The notes beneath the pieces are model-generated. The model saw only the letters and a program-made list of their open reading frames with translations. It did not search any database and had not been told where the DNA came from. The translations under genes were made by a program, and so were the position numbers. Shown here piece by piece: positions 61,101 through 64,000 of a stretch of 64,000 bases of DNA. Origin of the DNA: Serinus canaria. Taxonomy: Eukaryota; Chordata; Aves; Passeriformes; Fringillidae. The stretch is from the NCBI RefSeq assembly GCF_022539315.1, contig NC_066329.1, positions 1,959,072-2,023,071 on the forward strand. Direction: 5' to 3'. The first letter of the stretch is position 1. Every line of letters starts with the position of its first letter.

Positions 61101-62190
61101 GCTTCCCTGTTTGCCATGTGACAACCAAAAAAACTGATGCTACAGCTTTGTAAGGCTGATCATTTAATAGGAAATGAAAAGGTCTGGGCTAGAGGCATGG
61201 GTCAGGACCAAGCTCTGACTGGGATTTATTCCTGCTTCCCAGGGCTGTGAAGTTCTCAGCCAAGCTGATGGGCCAAGCCATGGCCAAGAGGGTCAAGGCC
61301 ACCATCCTGTACGCCACGGAAACAGGGAAGTCCCAGGTCTATGCAAAAACCCTCTGTGAGATCTTCAAACATGCCTTTGATGCCAAGGTATTGCTCCTGA
61401 CACGCAATGGGTGTGAGATCATGGTGTGAAAAGCTGCCAAGGGCCTTCAAGGTGTTCCCCTGTGGGTCTGGGTTGAAGGAAAATCCCTGATTTCCTGCAC
61501 TGATTGCAGCTGTGGCCCCTGGGGTGGCAGCCCCAGGGCTGGCCCTGTTCCTCCAGGCTGCTGTCCCCATCCTCCCCATGCAGAGGTCTCAGCAGGGATG
61601 GGCTGTCCCCATCCCAGCCTGCCCAGGAGGCTCCCAGCTCTCTGTGCCCTCTCTGTGCCCCCAGGTGATGTCCATGGATGAGTATGATGTGGTGCACCTG
61701 GAGCACGAGACCATGGTCCTGGTGGTCACCAGCACCTTCGGCAACGGGGACCCCCCTGAGAACGGAGAGGTAGGACAGCAGGGGACAGCAGGGGACAGCA
61801 GGGCACAGGGCCAGGAACGTCCTCTTTTGGCTCAGACTGAGCTGGAAGGACCCAAAACAGGTCCAGGTGCTGTAGCTGCCTCCAGCTGCTCTGGAGCAGG
61901 GATATCTCCTGGCTCCCTGCCAGGACACAGCCGCTGATCCAATGTTCAGTTTGTCCTGTGTGACCCCCAGCAGTGTCACACAGAAGGTGACAGTCCCCTG
62001 GCTGGGAGGCTGTGACCTGGGAAGCTGGGAACAGCAAGCAGGGAGCAGAGCCACGGCCCAGGCTGTGCTCAGGGCTTGGTTTCCTGCAAAACCTGGCAAA
62101 ACTGATGGCCTTTTTTGTTCCTTTTCTGTAGAAATTTGGCTGTGCACTAATGGAGATGAAGAATCCCAACTCCAACCTGGAGGAGAGGAA
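27428..62190 (+). CDS. NOS1: NOS1, neuronal nitric oxide synthase, partial (15 coding exons, 3' part beyond window)
   Basis: NOS1 converts L-arginine, O2 and NADPH to citrulline and nitric oxide. It is a calmodulin-activated homodimer anchored at synapses and on the sarcolemma by its PDZ domain. Exons: 27428-28140, 39882-40008, 46726-46863, 48104-48249, 49984-50146, 51211-51302, 51730-51871, 53613-53752, 54145-54319, 55553-55654, 56306-56500, 58472-58557, 61243-61387, 61665-61769, 62132-62190. All junctions are GT/AG and phases agree throughout (2528 nt, 842 codons plus 2 nt). Seen in the translation: PDZ (about 17-99), Zn cysteines C330/C335, heme-ligand Cys419, substrate Glu596, pterin-pocket Trp680/682, the calmodulin helix around 729-758 and the start of the FMN domain. 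Vertebrate nNOS is about 1430 residues, so roughly 590 are missing on the right. No frameshift or in-frame stop occurs. The PDZ exon separates NOS1 from NOS2 and NOS3. Exon numbers follow the human convention, in which exon 1 is noncoding. Confidence 0.97.
28141..30654 (+). other. NOS1 intron 2, first part
   Basis: Low-copy intron sequence. A poly(A) tract of about 16 lies at about 30133-30149. No exon or repeat family was recognised. Confidence 0.6.
30655..31235. repeat. Minisatellite, 56/59-bp unit, about 10 copies
   Basis: CTGGAGATGGTGGGATTGGG recurs about every 56 or 59 bp, the difference being an optional TGC in GTTGG(TGC)AGCTGG. Units contain GATCCTG[CT]TCTG and CTCCTCTCTGCCTGTTG. It lies in NOS1 intron 2. 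Confidence 0.92.
31490..31765 (+). repeat. CR1 LINE 3' end
   Basis: Continuous CR1 tail in + orientation (CAGAGCAGCTGTGGCTGCCC, GCCCAAGGCCAGGCTGG, GGAGGTGTCCCTG). It ends in tandem GATT after CCATTCTGTGATT, the microsatellite-like terminus expected of CR1. Confidence 0.88.
31766..32606 (+). other. NOS1 intron 2 low-copy sequence
   Basis: Nothing recognised. Confidence 0.5.
32607..33010. repeat. Minisatellite, 22-bp unit (array A)
   Basis: AAATACACCCCATATTCCACCC-like units with period 22 (for example 32641 to 32663), about 18 copies, with later copies shortened and C-rich. The same unit family forms array B at 38595-39420. Confidence 0.92.
33103..34012. repeat. Minisatellite, 23-24-bp unit, about 39 copies, T-box motif in most units
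   Basis: Consensus AGATCCAGGTGTGACCCC followed by a few variable bases (CATGGG, CACAGG, CTGGG). Counting GTGTGA cores gives about 39 units, about 34 with AGGTGTGA and the rest AAGTGTGA. The array lies in NOS1 intron 2. The minus-strand open frames of up to 388 codons over it are periodic artefacts. Confidence 0.93.
34013..35561 (+). other. NOS1 intron 2 low-copy sequence
   Basis: AATTAAATT-type AT-rich tract at about 34640-34695 and an interrupted poly(T) at about 35097-35125. Nothing else was seen. Confidence 0.5.
35562..35790 (-). repeat. CR1 LINE 3' end
   Basis: Reverse-complement tail: ATGGAATGGTTTGGGTTGGA, then a CACCTTCCACTGTCCCAGGC block and CCAACCTGGCC. It diverges after about 35680. 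Confidence 0.8.
35791..36906 (+). other. NOS1 intron 2 low-copy sequence
   Basis: A short (CTG)n run lies at about 36559-36580. Nothing else was seen. Confidence 0.5.
36907..37347 (-). mobile_element. Solo LTR-like element, family C copy 1
   Basis: About 440 bp, homologous along its length to 52734-53181. On the minus strand it starts TGTGGGAAATGG and carries AATAAA (plus-strand TTTATT at about 36950) about 40 nt before its end, as in the R/U5 part of a retroviral LTR. No clean target duplication is visible, so the left boundary is approximate. Confidence 0.7.
37348..38419 (+). other. NOS1 intron 2 low-copy sequence
   Basis: Nothing recognised. Confidence 0.5.
38420..38520. repeat. Minisatellite, 11-12-bp unit (CTACACCTGAG)
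   Basis: About eight units of CTACACCTGAG with TTACTCCTGAG variants. Confidence 0.88.
38595..39420. repeat. Minisatellite, 21-22-bp unit (array B)
   Basis: About 38 units of the form CCCATATTCCCCCAAATATA with CCACCC, CCTCTC and CCCC variants. The unit is clearly the one seen in array A 5.6 kb upstream. Open frames on both strands across it are artefacts of a stop-poor unit. Confidence 0.93.
39421..39881 (+). other. End of NOS1 intron 2
   Basis: Low-copy sequence. A pyrimidine-rich stretch leads into the exon 3 acceptor at 39880-39881. Confidence 0.6.
39882..40008 (+). CDS. NOS1: NOS1 exon 3: linker between PDZ and oxygenase domain
   Basis: Acceptor TTCAATTTCAG, donor CAG/GTAAGA. The first G completes Trp238, and the exon encodes residues 238-280. 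The conserved stretch ENDRV...DLWGK...VPVVLNNP matches the segment of vertebrate nNOS just before the oxygenase domain, while the first dozen residues diverge from mammals. The phase is 2 in and 0 out. It follows an 11.7-kb intron, the longest in the window. Confidence 0.95.
40009..40620 (+). other. Start of NOS1 intron 3
   Basis: Low-copy sequence, with an AT-rich complex stretch at about 40320-40450. Nothing else was recognised. Confidence 0.5.
40621..41235 (-). repeat. CR1 LINE fragment interrupted by a nested CR1 fragment
   Basis: The outer element (40621-40982 and 41148-41235) matches the CR1 at 7785-8235 in order. A 149-bp piece with its own CR1 tail (CCATGGCAAGGACACC...GGGATCCAGGGGCAGCC) occupies 40983-41131. 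It is bracketed by the 16-bp repeat GCTCCAGAGCAGAGGG at 40967-40982 and 41132-41147. Confidence 0.8.
41236..42099 (+). other. NOS1 intron 3 low-copy sequence
   Basis: Complex AT-rich stretch at about 41650-41930 with a poly(T) at about 41757-41767. It may be regulatory. No repeat family was recognised. Confidence 0.45.
42100..42570. promoter_or_regulatory. CpG-rich patch inside NOS1 intron 3
   Basis: About 470 bp with many CpG dinucleotides in an otherwise CpG-poor intron, including an octamer-like TTTGCAT at 42538-42544. In mammals an internal promoter in this part of NOS1 drives an N-terminally truncated transcript. This patch is a positional candidate for an avian equivalent. No TATA box was seen. 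Confidence 0.35.
42690..42714. repeat. (CA)n microsatellite
   Basis: About 12 uninterrupted CA dinucleotides in NOS1 intron 3. Confidence 0.95.
42882..43523 (-). mobile_element. Solo LTR, family A copy 1 (642 bp), with target duplication
   Basis: Ends TGTCTTGG and TGGGACA form a TGTC/GACA inverted terminus. It is flanked by the perfect 5-bp duplication CTGGA at 42877-42881 and 43524-43528. It is homologous to 46960-47789. Orientation is taken from the poly(A) signal of that copy. There is no internal coding sequence. A 5-bp duplication is common for ERVL-like elements, but the class is not certain. Confidence 0.88.
43524..46088 (+). other. NOS1 intron 3 low-copy sequence
   Basis: Apart from the repeat at 43733-43890 nothing is recognised. 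Short poly(A) and (CTG)n tracts lie at 44270-44283 and 45029-45047. The stretch 45930-46088 could belong to the neighbouring LTR-like element. Confidence 0.45.
43733..43890 (+). repeat. Unidentified interspersed repeat, copy 1
   Basis: About 150 bp whose reverse complement is at 59765-59925. Shared blocks are CAGTGCA[GC]TTCTG, CCTTTGTCCTCCCGTGGTGG and CTCAGATTTGGCCAGATTTT. The family is not recognised. Confidence 0.75.
46089..46661 (-). mobile_element. Probable ERV LTR
   Basis: On the minus strand it starts TGTCGGAATCC and ends CTTTCTAACA. It carries TATAAAA (plus TTTTATA at about 46264-46270) and, about 100 nt further, AATAAA (plus TTTATT at about 46166). The TG/CA ends and the signal order fit a complete LTR. 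Flanks share only AGG, so the target duplication is lost or a boundary is wrong. Confidence 0.65.
46726..46863 (+). CDS. NOS1: NOS1 exon 4: start of oxygenase domain
   Basis: Acceptor CTCTTTTCCAG, donor ATG/GTGAGT. Encodes residues 281-326, including GSPSKCPRF and the KNWET...DTLHL strand that opens the NOS oxygenase fold. The exon is in phase 0 at both ends, so skipping it would keep the frame. Confidence 0.96.
46960..47789 (-). mobile_element. Solo LTR, family A copy 2 (830 bp)
   Basis: Homologous to 42882-43523 end to end (TGTCTGGG...GAGACA). The minus strand has AATAAA (plus TTTATT at 47104-47109). It is longer than copy 1 because of an internal 34-bp tandem array. The flanking 5-mers ATTCA and CTCCA match at only three positions, so this copy looks older. 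Confidence 0.82.
47205..47370. repeat. 34-bp minisatellite inside the family A LTR
   Basis: Five tandem copies of GGCACAGTCCCATCCCAGGG plus GGGCTCAGGGTGGT, one copy a base shorter. The sister LTR at 42882 has a single diverged equivalent. Confidence 0.92.
47790..48103 (+). other. End of NOS1 intron 4
   Basis: Low-copy sequence leading to the exon 5 acceptor. Nothing else was seen. Confidence 0.5.
48104..48249 (+). CDS. NOS1: NOS1 exon 5: zinc-site cysteines
   Basis: Acceptor TCCCCTCAG, donor AG/GTGGGT. Encodes residues 327-374 plus two bases of codon 375. CTEQIC carries Cys330 and Cys335, the CxxxxC pair that holds the structural zinc at the NOS dimer interface. Met336 directly follows and corresponds to the start residue of the mammalian nNOS gamma form. 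The exon ends in the [11 protein letters not shown] segment that all NOS share. Eighteen bases past the donor a tRNA-like/LTR insertion begins. Confidence 0.96.
48268..48341 (+). pseudogene. tRNA-Lys(CUU)-derived pseudogene with 3' CCA
   Basis: Aligns over its full length to vertebrate tRNA-Lys: acceptor GCCTGGC, D-arm TAGCGCTGTCAGTAGAGCA, anticodon arm GGGACTC-AATCCCA with two bases of the anticodon loop missing, T-arm GTGGGTTCCTGCCTCAC, 3' acceptor GTTGGGC, discriminator A, then CCA at 48339-48341. Genomic tRNA genes do not encode CCA in vertebrates, so this was copied from a mature tRNA. The anticodon deletion makes it non-functional. Confidence 0.85.
48344..48984 (-). mobile_element. ERV LTR joined to the tRNA-Lys sequence
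   Basis: Read on the minus strand: TGATGAGAAG start, TATAAAA (plus TTTTATA at 48608-48614), AATAAA (plus TTTATT at 48533-48538), then U5 ending GAACAGCAACA. Two bases (AA) separate it from TGGTGCCCAACG, the complement of the tRNA-Lys 3' end, which is the primer-binding-site position. On the far side a CCCCCCA run (48985-48991, purine-rich on the minus strand) fits a polypurine tract before U3. The right boundary is inferred. Confidence 0.65.
49180..49722 (+). repeat. CR1 LINE 3' region
   Basis: Long + copy: GACCTGGAGCTGCTGGAGCC, GGGATTGTTCAGCCTGGAAA, CAGAGCAGCTGTGGCTGCCC, TGGGAGGTGTCCCTGCCCAT and CCATTCCATGATTCC in the canonical order. It starts about 15 bp beyond the LTR-flanking sequence. 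Confidence 0.88.
49984..50146 (+). CDS. NOS1: NOS1 exon 6: heme-ligand cysteine
   Basis: Acceptor CTTCCCAG, donor CAG/GTGAGC. Encodes residues 375-429. The stretch [14 protein letters not shown] contains Cys419, the axial thiolate ligand of the heme iron, in the invariant NOS context R-C-V-G-R. Confidence 0.97.
50147..50699 (+). other. NOS1 intron 6, first part
   Basis: Low-copy sequence, nothing recognised. Confidence 0.5.
50700..50865 (+). repeat. CR1 LINE 3' end
   Basis: TGGCTGCCCCTGGATCCC, GTGTCCAAGGCCAGGCTGG, GGAAGGTGTCCCTGCCATGG and ACCATTCCATGATTCCCTGATT. Confidence 0.85.
50866..51210 (+). other. NOS1 intron 6, last part
   Basis: Low-copy sequence up to the exon 7 acceptor. Confidence 0.5.
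51211..51302 (+). CDS. NOS1: NOS1 exon 7: oxygenase domain
   Basis: Acceptor CCTGTTCCAG, donor AG/GTGAGC. Encodes residues 430-459 plus two bases of codon 460 (Arg). The segment [19 protein letters not shown] is near-identical to vertebrate nNOS. Confidence 0.96.
51303..51729 (+). other. NOS1 intron 7
   Basis: A 427-bp intron with no repeat recognised. It ends in a C-rich tract before the acceptor. Confidence 0.6.
51730..51871 (+). CDS. NOS1: NOS1 exon 8: oxygenase domain
   Basis: Acceptor CCCCCCCAG, donor GAG/GTACCA. Encodes residues 460-507, including [11 protein letters not shown] and [10 protein letters not shown], two conserved NOS oxygenase motifs near the heme and pterin sites. The phase is 2 in and 0 out. 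Confidence 0.96.
51898..52733 (+). repeat. Noncoding duplication, copy 1 (split by the LTR)
   Basis: 51898-51934 plus 52554-52733 together match 53799-54007: TTCCACCCTT-like start, GGCCTGGGGGCT, CCCTCTCCCAGGTCTTCCC, CCAGATTGATTTCCTTGG, CTTTTCCTTGAAG and CCATAATCACCTTGTCCCCA, with a few substitutions and small indels. Confidence 0.88.
51935..52553 (-). mobile_element. Solo LTR (619 bp) with perfect 5-bp target duplication
   Basis: Begins TGTCCTGGTTTAG and ends CACCCTAGGACA, a TGTCCT/AGGACA inverted terminus. It is flanked by GGGCT at 51930-51934 and 52554-52558. The paralogous segment at 53799-54007 keeps a single GGGCT and no LTR. No canonical AATAAA was found. Minus orientation is inferred because the left end resembles the family A left end. 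It lies in NOS1 intron 8. Confidence 0.92.
52734..53181 (-). mobile_element. Solo LTR-like element, family C copy 2
   Basis: Homologous to 36907-37347. The minus strand starts TGTGGGAAATGG, has AATAAA (plus TTTATT at about 52769) and ends TCTCTCA. Flanks ATAAA and TTAAA agree at four of five positions, a plausible decayed target duplication. It abuts copy 1 of the noncoding duplication. Confidence 0.75.
53182..53612 (+). other. End of NOS1 intron 8
   Basis: Low-copy sequence up to the exon 9 acceptor. Confidence 0.5.
53613..53752 (+). CDS. NOS1: NOS1 exon 9: oxygenase domain
   Basis: Acceptor TTTCCCCTGCAG, donor AA/GTGAGT. Encodes residues 508-553 plus two bases of codon 554 (Lys). Contains ICIQQGWK and the conserved [15 protein letters not shown] block (here [11 protein letters not shown]). 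It lies between two copies of a noncoding duplication, one in each flanking intron. Confidence 0.96.
53799..54007 (+). repeat. Noncoding duplication, copy 2 (LTR-free)
   Basis: Intron 9 copy. GGCCTGGGGGCTTCACCC at 53826-53843 preserves the unoccupied target site of the LTR at 51935. It fills over half of the 392-bp intron. Confidence 0.88.
54145..54319 (+). CDS. NOS1: NOS1 exon 10: arginine-binding region
   Basis: Acceptor CCCTGGCAG, donor GAG/GTACCT. Encodes residues 554-612. [13 protein letters not shown] contains Glu596, the residue that binds the guanidinium of L-arginine in NOS enzymes. [17 protein letters not shown], another invariant heme-pocket stretch, precedes it. Confidence 0.97.
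54420..54890 (+). repeat. CR1 LINE 3' region
   Basis: Canonical CR1 order: GGCTCAGCCTGGAGAAAAGG, CACAGAAAGGGTGATAAAG, TGGAATGGCTGCCTGGGGAG, CCCCATCCCTGGGTGTGTTT, GGTTGGACTTGATGATCTTG and GGTCTCTTCCAACCTGGCC. Confidence 0.93.
54891..55552 (+). other. NOS1 intron 10, last part
   Basis: Low-copy sequence, nothing recognised. Confidence 0.5.
55553..55654 (+). CDS. NOS1: NOS1 exon 11: oxygenase domain
   Basis: Acceptor GTTGTTACAG, donor CAG/GTAGCC. Thirty-four codons in phase 0, residues 613-646 ([19 protein letters not shown] region). The first residue is Gln where mammalian nNOS has Glu. Confidence 0.95.
55655..56305 (+). other. NOS1 intron 11
   Basis: A 651-bp intron with no repeat recognised. 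Confidence 0.55.
56306..56500 (+). CDS. NOS1: NOS1 exon 12: pterin-binding and dimer region
   Basis: Acceptor CCCCCGGCAG, donor CAG/GTGCTG (a weak donor). Sixty-five codons in phase 0, residues 647-711. Contains DHHSATESF and [12 protein letters not shown], whose Trp680 and Trp682 line the tetrahydrobiopterin pocket. It ends in the LTPSFEYQ segment at the end of the oxygenase fold. A 1-kb minisatellite starts about 235 bp into the following intron. Confidence 0.97.
56735..57745. repeat. Composite minisatellite: (CATATCC)n blocks within a longer unit
   Basis: A 7-bp unit (CATATCC, with CACATCC, AAATCCC and CCATACC variants) forms runs of 30-130 bp. The runs are separated by a conserved spacer, CCAGCCTGCAGGTTTGAGAG followed by GATGGCTCCTG, that recurs about ten times. 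It lies in NOS1 intron 12. Open frames on both strands reflect the 7-bp period. Confidence 0.93.
57746..58471 (+). other. End of NOS1 intron 12
   Basis: Low-copy sequence. GGAGGGTTTATTAGATTG at about 58237 is an antisense AATAAA in a possible LTR remnant, too weak to call. Confidence 0.4.
58472..58557 (+). CDS. NOS1: NOS1 exon 13: N-terminal half of calmodulin-binding helix
   Basis: Acceptor TCTCCTAG, donor AA/GTGAGT. Encodes residues 712-739 plus two bases of codon 740 (Lys). DPWNTHVW closes the oxygenase domain. [12 protein letters not shown] begins the basic amphipathic calmodulin-binding helix. Human nNOS has [13 protein letters not shown], so the changes are conservative apart from Lys740 for Glu. 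Confidence 0.96.
58558..59764 (+). other. NOS1 intron 13, first part
   Basis: Low-copy sequence, nothing recognised. Confidence 0.5.
59765..59925 (-). repeat. Unidentified interspersed repeat, copy 2
   Basis: Reverse complement of 43733-43890. On the + strand it reads AAATCTGGCCAAATCTGAG, then CCACCACGGGAGGACAAAGG and GACAGAAGTGCACTGAGG. Confidence 0.75.
59926..60774 (+). other. NOS1 intron 13, middle
   Basis: Low-copy sequence, nothing recognised. Confidence 0.45.
60778..60955. repeat. Polypyrimidine (CCTTTT/CCCTTT)n tract
   Basis: About 175 bp of alternating CCTTTT and CCCTTT hexamers on the + strand, essentially pure pyrimidine until the final ATTTTCCC. It lies about 290 bp upstream of the exon 14 acceptor. 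Mirror symmetry makes it a triplex-forming candidate. Confidence 0.95.
61243..61387 (+). CDS. NOS1: NOS1 exon 14: rest of calmodulin helix and start of FMN domain
   Basis: Acceptor CTTCCCAG, donor AAG/GTATTG. Encodes residues 740-788. [19 protein letters not shown] completes the calmodulin helix. [10 protein letters not shown] (761-770) is the FMN phosphate-binding loop of the flavodoxin-like domain. Confidence 0.97.
61665..61769 (+). CDS. NOS1: NOS1 exon 15: FMN domain
   Basis: Acceptor GTGCCCCCAG, donor GAG/GTAGGA. Thirty-five codons in phase 0, residues 789-823. [17 protein letters not shown] is the second FMN-contact loop of the NOS reductase. Confidence 0.97.
61770..62131 (+). other. 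NOS1 intron 15
   Basis: A 362-bp intron. Three GGGGACAGCA/GGACAGCAG repeats follow the donor (about 61777-61805). Nothing else was seen. Confidence 0.55.
62132..62190 (+). CDS. NOS1: NOS1 exon 16: FMN domain (last exon in window)
   Basis: Acceptor CTTTTCTGTAG, donor AA/GTAAGG. Encodes residues 824-842 plus two bases of codon 843 (expected Lys). KFGCALMEM followed by a variable acidic stretch matches nNOS just before the autoinhibitory insertion. No continuation is visible from 62191 to 64000. Confidence 0.95.
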
Positions 62191-62975
62191 GTAAGGGCAC
62201 TCCAACCCCTTCCCCTCCCAGTCCAAACCCCAGCATGCAGGACAGGTTCCCTGCCTTCATCCTCTCACAGGGGAGTGGGAAACCCTCGGGCAGATCTCAC
62301 ATTTGCAAATATCCAGGAATGGGACCTGCCTGGAGACCCAGGGGATGGAGAGACTGGAGGTCCCAGGGAGGATAAAAACACAGACTCAGAGGTGCCTGTG
62401 GATCCCAGCTTGTAATTCCCTGGGGTGACACTTCAAAGCTTCTCTCTTCATCTTGAAGAGGCAGAAACCTGTGAAAAAAACACCAGATAAAACTAGGAAT
62501 TTCTCCAAAATCATCGATTCTGAGAGCCAGGGCCTGTCCAGGAGGCACCAAAATAGTAAGAGTTGGAGGTAGAAGGGAGTTCCCAGGCTTGCAGATGTAG
62601 GTGGGGGAGGGCTGGAGAACCAGATTTAGCTCCATGCATGGTGTGAAAAGATTTCTAGGGAAAATGAGAGCTGTGATAATCCTGTGATGTTTGTAACCGG
62701 TACCTTGGAGACAGAATCTGGGATTGTAGAAAATCCCCCTTCAGGGGAGGATGAGCTTTGTGCAGATCCCAGGGGGGGAAGGAAGGGAGGGCACTGACAA
62801 TGATCGTTTGGGGTCTCCTCTAATTTTAGCTGAGAAGAATAAAATATTTCCCTGAACTGGGTCACCGCTGTGCCCTGGAATGTCTCCTGAGCTGACAACT
62901 GGCACAGGGCTGCTCCTTAATTCAGGAGGGAGCCAGGGCAGTTCCAGCCCCCTGACTCAGGGCAGTGTCACTGGG
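62191..62975 (+). other. NOS1 intron 16, first part
   Basis: Low-copy sequence. No sequence matching the next FMN-domain exon was found. Confidence 0.5.
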
Positions 62976-62978
62976 GTG

Positions 62979-63165
62979 GTGACAAACACACAGGGACCAG
63001 TCTGTCCTGGGATAGCCCTCACTCCAGGATGGTGACAAACACACAGGGACCAGTCTGTCCTGGGATAGCCCTCACTCCAGGGTGGTGACAAACACACAGG
63101 GACCAGTCTGTCCTGGGATAGCCCTCACTCCAGGGTGGTGACAAACACACAGGGACCAGTCTGTG
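62979..63165. repeat. Minisatellite, 53-bp unit, 3.5 copies
   Basis: GACAAACACACAGGGACCAG recurs at 62981, 63034, 63087 and 63140, exactly 53 bp apart. Confidence 0.95.
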
Positions 63166-63480
63166 GCTCTCCAGAGCTGGCCCTGCTGCAGCCCCAGGTG
63201 CTGGCCCTGCTGATGGATCCCTGCAGGGCTGCCCAGCTGAAAACCCACCAGGCTCCTCATGGCCTCGTGCCTCAGTGGGGACAGTGACAGAGCAGGCTGC
63301 CCTGGGGGGTGGGCATGGAGAAGGAGCATTCCACACGTGGTTCTCACCCCAAGGATCTTCTCCTTGGGTGCAGAGGTGCTGCCCATGGCCAGTCAGGCAG
63401 ACTTGAGGAGGTTAAAAGCCCCTGAGCTCGGTGCTTGCTGTCCCAGGCACCTCCAAGTGTGATTTAAGGGCTGGTAGGAG
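63166..63480 (+). other. NOS1 intron 16 low-copy sequence
   Basis: Nothing recognised. Confidence 0.45.
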
Positions 63481-63582
63481 TTTCTAAGAGCCAGGCAGGG
63501 ACACCCTGCACTGCCCCAGGCTGCTCCAAGCCCCATCCAGCCTGGCCTTGGACACTTCCAGGGATCCAGGGATCCACAGTTT
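63481..63582 (-). repeat. CR1 LINE fragment
   Basis: CAGGCAGGGACACCCTGCAC, CCCAGGCTGCTCCAAGCCCC and CAGCCTGGCCTTGGACACTT in reverse orientation. Confidence 0.78.
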
Positions 63583-64000
63583 CTCTTTTTGGCATTGCCC
63601 CAGCCAATATCCAGGACCTCGCTAAGATCAAGCACTCAAAAAAACTTTTGCAATGAGAAAAGGAGACCTGGAGGAGGCTGTGGGGGGAAGAGGGACAGTG
63701 TCAGCCAGGTTAAAGACATCTGGAGAGAGCAGCTCCTGTCCATGCACCCCAAGGAGTGCCACTCACCCAGGGAATGCTGAGACCCCTCAGGGCAGGGTGG
63801 CCTTTCAGTGTGACAGTGTCACAGGAGCCTGTCAGGGCTCTCTGCCCACAGCCCTGAGGCTGTGCTGGGCTTGGTATTTGGCTCCTCATGTCTTACAGCA
63901 AGGGTTTCCCAAGGGTTTTCCAAAGCATTCCTATTCCAAGCCTGCTGTTGAAGTGCAGCCCATCCATCCCACTCCACTGGAACCTTCTCATTCCAGCTGC
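63583..64000 (+). other. NOS1 intron 16, right edge of window
   Basis: Low-copy sequence. The final TTCTCATTCCAGCTGC resembles an acceptor, but too little follows to judge. Confidence 0.4.

Noticed and set aside
60470..61117. Minus-strand Lys/Arg/Glu-rich open frame
   Set aside because: Translation of the polypyrimidine hexamer tract within intron 13.
63985..64000. Acceptor-like end TTCTCATTCCAG/CTGC as the next NOS1 exon
   Set aside because: Phase requires a first base completing AA to Lys. C would give Asn followed by Cys, unlike the expected continuation, and only four bases follow.

Overview
The window is bird nuclear DNA, probably from a songbird. It carries the 5' two-thirds of one recognisable protein-coding gene on the + strand: NOS1, neuronal nitric oxide synthase. 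Fifteen coding exons can be placed from translation, splice-site consensus and an unbroken phase across every junction. They run from the start ATG at 27428 to a phase-2 donor after 62190 and encode 842 complete codons. In order they give the PDZ domain, the linker, the whole oxygenase (heme/arginine/tetrahydrobiopterin) domain, the calmodulin-binding helix and the first part of the FMN-binding domain. The rest of the FMN domain and the FAD/NADPH reductase lie beyond the right edge. The avian assignment rests on the NOS1 sequence, on many CR1-type LINE 3' ends, on endogenous-retrovirus (ERV) LTR families with TGTC...GACA termini, and on the compact, minisatellite-rich introns. Songbird rather than another bird is an inference from the repeat families.

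Positions 1-27427 hold no protein gene I can support. The stretch contains several minisatellites, two long AT-rich simple-repeat blocks (about 4655-5325 and 10595-11650), CR1 fragments, one LTR-like fragment, and low-copy AT-rich blocks that resemble conserved noncoding elements. There are two CpG-rich zones. One, about 17020-18780, begins with a G-rich tract and a TATA box and contains a good splice donor at 17371, so it is a candidate first exon and promoter. The other, about 26280-27427, leads into the first coding exon. Most long open frames here are in GC-rich or repeat DNA and are not genes.

Positions 27428-62190 are NOS1. The introns are dense in ERV LTRs. Six of the seven are antisense to the gene by poly(A)-signal orientation or family membership, and the seventh probably is. 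Intron 5 carries a full-length tRNA-Lys-like sequence ending in CCA, fused two bases from an antisense LTR with TATA and AATAAA signals. That is the order expected of retroviral minus-strand cDNA still attached to its tRNA primer. Intron 8 has a solo LTR with a perfect 5-bp target duplication, and the matching unoccupied site survives in a paralogous segment in intron 9. Intron 2 holds a tandem array of about 39 units, most containing a T-box half-site, and two separate arrays of the same 22-bp unit. Intron 12 holds a 1-kb composite minisatellite.

Positions 62191-64000 are intron 16, with a 53-bp tandem repeat and a CR1 fragment. No exon of the remaining FMN domain is present. No complete non-NOS1 gene, CRISPR array or functional RNA gene was found.
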